In this document: in pieces, positions 13,990 through 16,424 of the stretch | Layout of the letters: every line of letters begins with the position of its first letter | Position numbering within the stretch: position 1 is the first letter of the stretch | NCBI GenBank assembly: GCA_038745855.1 | Contig: JBCDLC010000051.1 | Span: 1-16,424 of the forward strand | DNA: 16,424 nt | From: UBA5336 sp038745855 | GTDB taxonomy: Bacteria > Pseudomonadota > Alphaproteobacteria > Caulobacterales > Hyphomonadaceae | Reading direction: 5' to 3' | Program-made: the position numbers and the translations under genes | The notes under the pieces: model-generated | Databases searched by the model: none | What the model was told of the DNA's origin: nothing | Seen by the model: the letters and a program-made list of their open reading frames with translations, nothing else

Positions 13990-15846
13990 ATGCCTGATCA
14001 ATATTCCGGGCCCGCACGGCACCAACCACGCCACCCACCCAGCCGCCCACGCCGCCGTAGAGCCCTCTGGACCCTCTTCCAACGCTTCTTCAGGCCCCAT
14101 CTCGGCCTGTTCTTGGCTGGAACGCTGTTCGCGGCGCTCACCGCAGCCTGCGCGGCGGGATATGTCCAAGTGCTCCGCCTGATCGGTGAGGGGATCGAGC
14201 GCGCCGCATCGGGTTCAGAAAGCGCTGACCCGCAAGCGGCCACGGCGTGGGTCTGGTGGGCTATTATCGGTATTGTCGGCTTTTCCAGCGGCCGGGCCCT
14301 GTCGTTGTATCTCATGACCTTGGCGAACAATACCGGCGTCCAGCGGGCCCTCGTCGAAGTGCAGCAGGCCCAGTTCGACGCGCTGACGCGGGGTGATTTC
14401 GCCCGGCTCGCTGGCGATGCTTCGGGCGGCTTTGTCTCGCGTTTTGTCAATGATGTGAACGCGATCCGGGACGCGGGCCTACGGTTCGCAAACAACTTCA
14501 CCAAGAGCGTTCTGACCGTGCTCGGCATGTTCATCGCAATGCTGGTGATGGACTGGCAATTGACGCTGATCCTGCTGGCCGCCTATCCCCTTGCCTTCGG
14601 GCCGGTCGTGTCCCTGGGCAACCGGGTGCGGAAGCGGGCGAAACGCGCGCAGCAGCAAGTCGGAGAGGTCACCGCGCTCTTGTCCGAAGCGTTCCAGGGC
14701 GCGCGCAGCGTCAAGGCCTACACGCTGGAACAGCGCCAGTCCCAGCGGGCCCGGCGCGGCTTTGAGGACCGTTCGCGCCTCTTTCTCAAGGTGCTTCGCG
14801 ACAAGGCTGCGGTGGATCCAATCCTTGAGGTCACGGGCGGCGTGGCGCTCGCGCTGATCATCGGCTTCTCGGCCTGGCGCATCGCGACCGGGGACGGCTC
14901 CCTGGGGGCGCTGCTCGGCATCATTGGCGCCATCGGGATTGCAGCGCCAGAGATCCGCGCCCTCGGAACGCTAAACGCGGTCGCCCAGGAGGGCGGCGCG
15001 GCGGCTGACCGGGTGCTCGACATCCTCGATTCCGAGACCATGATCGCGGACCGGCCCGGCGCGGCGGCTCTCGGCCAGGAGCGCGGAAAAGTCCACGGCC
15101 AAGTGCACAGAGAGGTGCATGGGGCGGTGCGGTTCGAAGACGTCCGATTTGGCTATGGCACGGGCGGGCCCGTATTGGACGGCGTGTCCTTCGCCGTGGC
15201 GCCCGGGGAGATGCTGGCGCTTGTGGGGCCCTCCGGGGCGGGGAAGTCGACGGTCATCGATCTCCTGTTGCGGCTCTATGATCCCGAGGCCGGGCAGATC
15301 ACCGTGGACGGCACCGATATCAGGACGGTGACGGGCCATAGTCTCAGGGCGAATATTGCGCTGGTCGCCCAGGATGCGGCCCTCTTCGATGGGACCGTCG
15401 CGGAGAACATCGCCTTGGGCCGTGCCGACATGGCGCCCGGCCGCGAGGCGATCGAAGCGGCGGCCCGCGCCGCCCATGCTGACGACTTTATCGCGCGTCT
15501 CGAGGGCGGCTACGATGCGCCCGTGGGGGAGGGGGGACGCAACCTCTCCGGCGGCCAACGCCAGCGTATCGCCCTTGCCCGCGCCATCCTGCGGGATGCG
15601 CCGATCCTCCTTTTGGACGAAGCAACCAGTGCGCTCGATGCCGAGAGCGAAGCCAAGGTCCAGGCCGCCCTCGCCGCCCATGCAAAGGACCGCACCGTCA
15701 TTGTCGTCGCCCACCGCCTCTCCACCGTCCGTGCCGCCGACCGTATCCTGGTGATGGACGGCGGCGTCATCGCAGAAGAGGGCAGCCATGCCGAACTCCG
15801 GGCGCGAAAGGGTGTGTATTCCCGGCTGGTGGCCCTTCAGGGCTGA
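13990..15846 (+). CDS. MsbA-like ABC exporter, fused membrane and ATPase domains
   Basis: This 618-residue half-transporter has a basic Pro/Arg-rich N-terminus (residues 1-25), a six-helix membrane domain (about 27-340) and an ATPase domain. The ATPase motifs are Walker A GPSGAGKST (413-421), LSGGQRQ (519-525), Walker B ILLLDE (about 539-544) and the H-loop His575. As a homodimer it flips a lipid, drug or peptide outward across the inner membrane. The neighbouring DUF4170 gene favours lipid A-type cargo, as for MsbA. Between the two domains, about residues 367-381, the sequence VHGQVHREVHGAV repeats a VH unit. The ATG at 13990 was chosen over the upstream frame that overlaps DUF4170; the ribosome binding site is weak. 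Confidence 0.88.
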   Translation: MPDQYSGPARHQPRHPPSRPRRRRALWTLFQRFFRPHLGLFLAGTLFAALTAACAAGYVQVLRLIGEGIERAASGSESADPQAATAWVWWAIIGIVGFSSGRALSLYLMTLANNTGVQRALVEVQQAQFDALTRGDFARLAGDASGGFVSRFVNDVNAIRDAGLRFANNFTKSVLTVLGMFIAMLVMDWQLTLILLAAYPLAFGPVVSLGNRVRKRAKRAQQQVGEVTALLSEAFQGARSVKAYTLEQRQSQRARRGFEDRSRLFLKVLRDKAAVDPILEVTGGVALALIIGFSAWRIATGDGSLGALLGIIGAIGIAAPEIRALGTLNAVAQEGGAAADRVLDILDSETMIADRPGAAALGQERGKVHGQVHREVHGAVRFEDVRFGYGTGGPVLDGVSFAVAPGEMLALVGPSGAGKSTVIDLLLRLYDPEAGQITVDGTDIRTVTGHSLRANIALVAQDAALFDGTVAENIALGRADMAPGREAIEAAARAAHADDFIARLEGGYDAPVGEGGRNLSGGQRQRIALARAILRDAPILLLDEATSALDAESEAKVQAALAAHAKDRTVIVVAHRLSTVRAADRILVMDGGVIAEEGSHAELRARKGVYSRLVALQG

Positions 15847-15858
15847 GCGGAGGCTTTA

Positions 15859-15929
15859 TGCCTGGATCCCGCTTTATACTTTGATCCCCCGCTGGGCTTC
15901 GCGCTGGCGCGCTTCGCTACGCGATGGAT
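15859..15929 (+). repeat. REP-like extragenic repeat, right copy
   Basis: The plus strand reads TGCCTGGATCCCGCTTTATA, then CTTTGATCCCCCGCTGGGCTTC and ends ACGCGATGGAT. It is the inverted partner of 356-425 at roughly 85 % identity. It starts 13 bases after the ABC exporter stop, so it may also serve as a 3'-end element. Both copies lie just inside the 220-bp arms. Confidence 0.7.
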
Positions 15930-15963
15930 CGAGCTGAGGGCTCTACGTCCTTCCCGATCTCTT

Positions 15964-15975
15964 CCAGCGCGCTGG
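15964..15975. repeat. Perfect 12-bp GC palindrome
   Basis: CCAGCGCGCTGG is an exact palindrome in the 239-base gap between the ABC exporter and the conserved upstream block of the right paralogue. In GC-rich DNA this length can occur by chance. It has no counterpart in the left arm. Confidence 0.3.
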
Positions 15976-15994
15976 ACAGCAGACTGTTTAACGC

Positions 15995-16214
15995 CCACAG
16001 GTGTAGGATAACTTCTTCCCTATCCACGCCCCGCGTCCTGTAATCATTGCAAAAACTGGCAGCTTATCCGACGGGTTCACGCCCATGATACGCTCCCACC
16101 AAATGTCGAACATCACCGACACCATCGAAGCGCTCCGCCCCTTTGGCGAGCAGCTTTATACCCGCGTGATCGGCCGAGATGACCTCCATCTCGCGCCTGA
16201 CTTTCTCACGCGGG
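15995..16214. repeat. Right arm of the 220-bp inverted repeat (partner 1-220)
   Basis: This arm is the gapless inverted copy of 1-220, about 90 % identical by hand count. It holds the conserved upstream block and the first 37 codons of the right paralogue. The gene continues beyond the arm, where the left copy lies outside the window, so the real repeat is probably longer. Confidence 0.9.
15998..16084 (+). promoter_or_regulatory. Conserved upstream block of the right paralogue
   Basis: It shares TGTAGGATAACTTCT, CCCTATCCACGCCCC, CTGTAATC, TTGCAAAAACT and CTTATCCGAC with the left copy at identical spacing. The six bases after TTGCAAAAACT differ almost completely, so the blocks look selected rather than merely recent. 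Three TATCC cores occur (one inverted). A promoter or binding array for the downstream gene is inferred. Confidence 0.4.
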
Positions 16215-16424
16215 CCGCTGCCGCACGCCTTAAGGCCAGCATTGCGATGCTCGAATCCTGGATCAGACGCGTGCTGATCCTGCTCGCCCTGGAAATCGAG
16301 CCCACCCTCTCAAACGATGACCACCCCCACATCCGCTACGCCCGAGAGCGCAAACTCAGTCCACCGACGCAGTCCCTCCGCATCTTCCCAAACGGCGGCC
16401 CTTTCGACCGCACCCGCATCGAAG
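16103..16424 (+). CDS. Unrecognised protein, N-terminal 107 codons (right paralogue, runs off window)
   Basis: The frame is open from the ATG at 16103 to the window end. It starts with the same 37 residues as the left paralogue, then gives an Ala/Arg-rich helix (AAAARLKASIAMLESWIRR), a short hydrophobic stretch VLILLALEIEP, and a basic, Pro-containing part ending SLRIFPNGGPFDRTRIE. An ATG at 16085 is in frame, but the six codons it adds are less conserved between the copies. No Shine-Dalgarno is seen. The family and function are unknown to me. The lone hydrophobic stretch is too short and too close to charged residues to call a membrane helix. Confidence 0.65.
   Translation, partial: MSNITDTIEALRPFGEQLYTRVIGRDDLHLAPDFLTRAAAARLKASIAMLESWIRRVLILLALEIEPTLSNDDHPHIRYARERKLSPPTQSLRIFPNGGPFDRTRIE

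Noticed and set aside
15998..16084. TATCC motifs as DnaA boxes of a replication origin
   Set aside because: The best site (CTATCCACG) has two mismatches to TTATCCACA and the others have three. No AT-rich unwinding region or replication gene is nearby.
1..16424. A composite transposon or genomic island bounded by the inverted repeats
   Set aside because: No transposase, integrase, target-site duplication or attachment site is visible, and the genes between the arms are mostly housekeeping.

Overview
The window is GC-rich, densely coded DNA that reads as a bacterial chromosome from an alphaproteobacterium. Order Maricaulales/Hyphomonadales is my best guess. The evidence is the mix of small families typical of that class (DUF4169, DUF4170), a TldE–CysQ–DUF4170 block next to an MsbA-like exporter, a BciA-type reductase and an S46 peptidase. 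I see no rRNA, tRNA, CRISPR array, transposase or integrase.

The two ends of the window mirror each other. Bases 1-220 are an approximately 90 % identical inverted copy of 15995-16214, with no indels. Each arm holds the upstream region and first codons of the same unrecognised gene, and both genes point outward and run off the window. Their first 37 codons differ only at five synonymous sites. Just inside each arm is a second shared inverted repeat of about 70 bp (356-425 and 15859-15929).

From left to right between the arms: a minus-strand pair, a RusA-type Holliday junction nuclease overlapping a BciA-like 8-vinyl reductase (435-1765), then an acyl-CoA synthetase (1810-3498). Divergent from these is class II fumarase fumC (3695-5098). 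Directly behind fumC is a CcdA/CcdB-type toxin-antitoxin pair (5134-5894). Its antitoxin carries an added N-terminal XRE helix-turn-helix domain, and a perfect 22-bp palindrome lies just before it. Next come two small genes (one unknown, one DUF4169), an exported S46 dipeptidyl-peptidase (6649-9000), an outer-membrane beta-barrel protein (9145-9834) and a Cys-X5-Arg phosphatase (9897-10592). A small lipoprotein and a two-helix membrane protein form a pair (10674-11315). The last block is TldE/PmbA, a CysQ-type phosphatase, DUF4170 and a lipid-A-type ABC exporter (11449-15846), followed by the right-hand repeats.

Most genes are housekeeping: the TCA cycle, fatty-acid activation, periplasmic peptide breakdown, TldD/E proteolysis, sulfur-nucleotide recycling and envelope lipid export. 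The accessory-looking parts are the XRE–CcdA/CcdB module and the inverted paralogue units that bracket the block.
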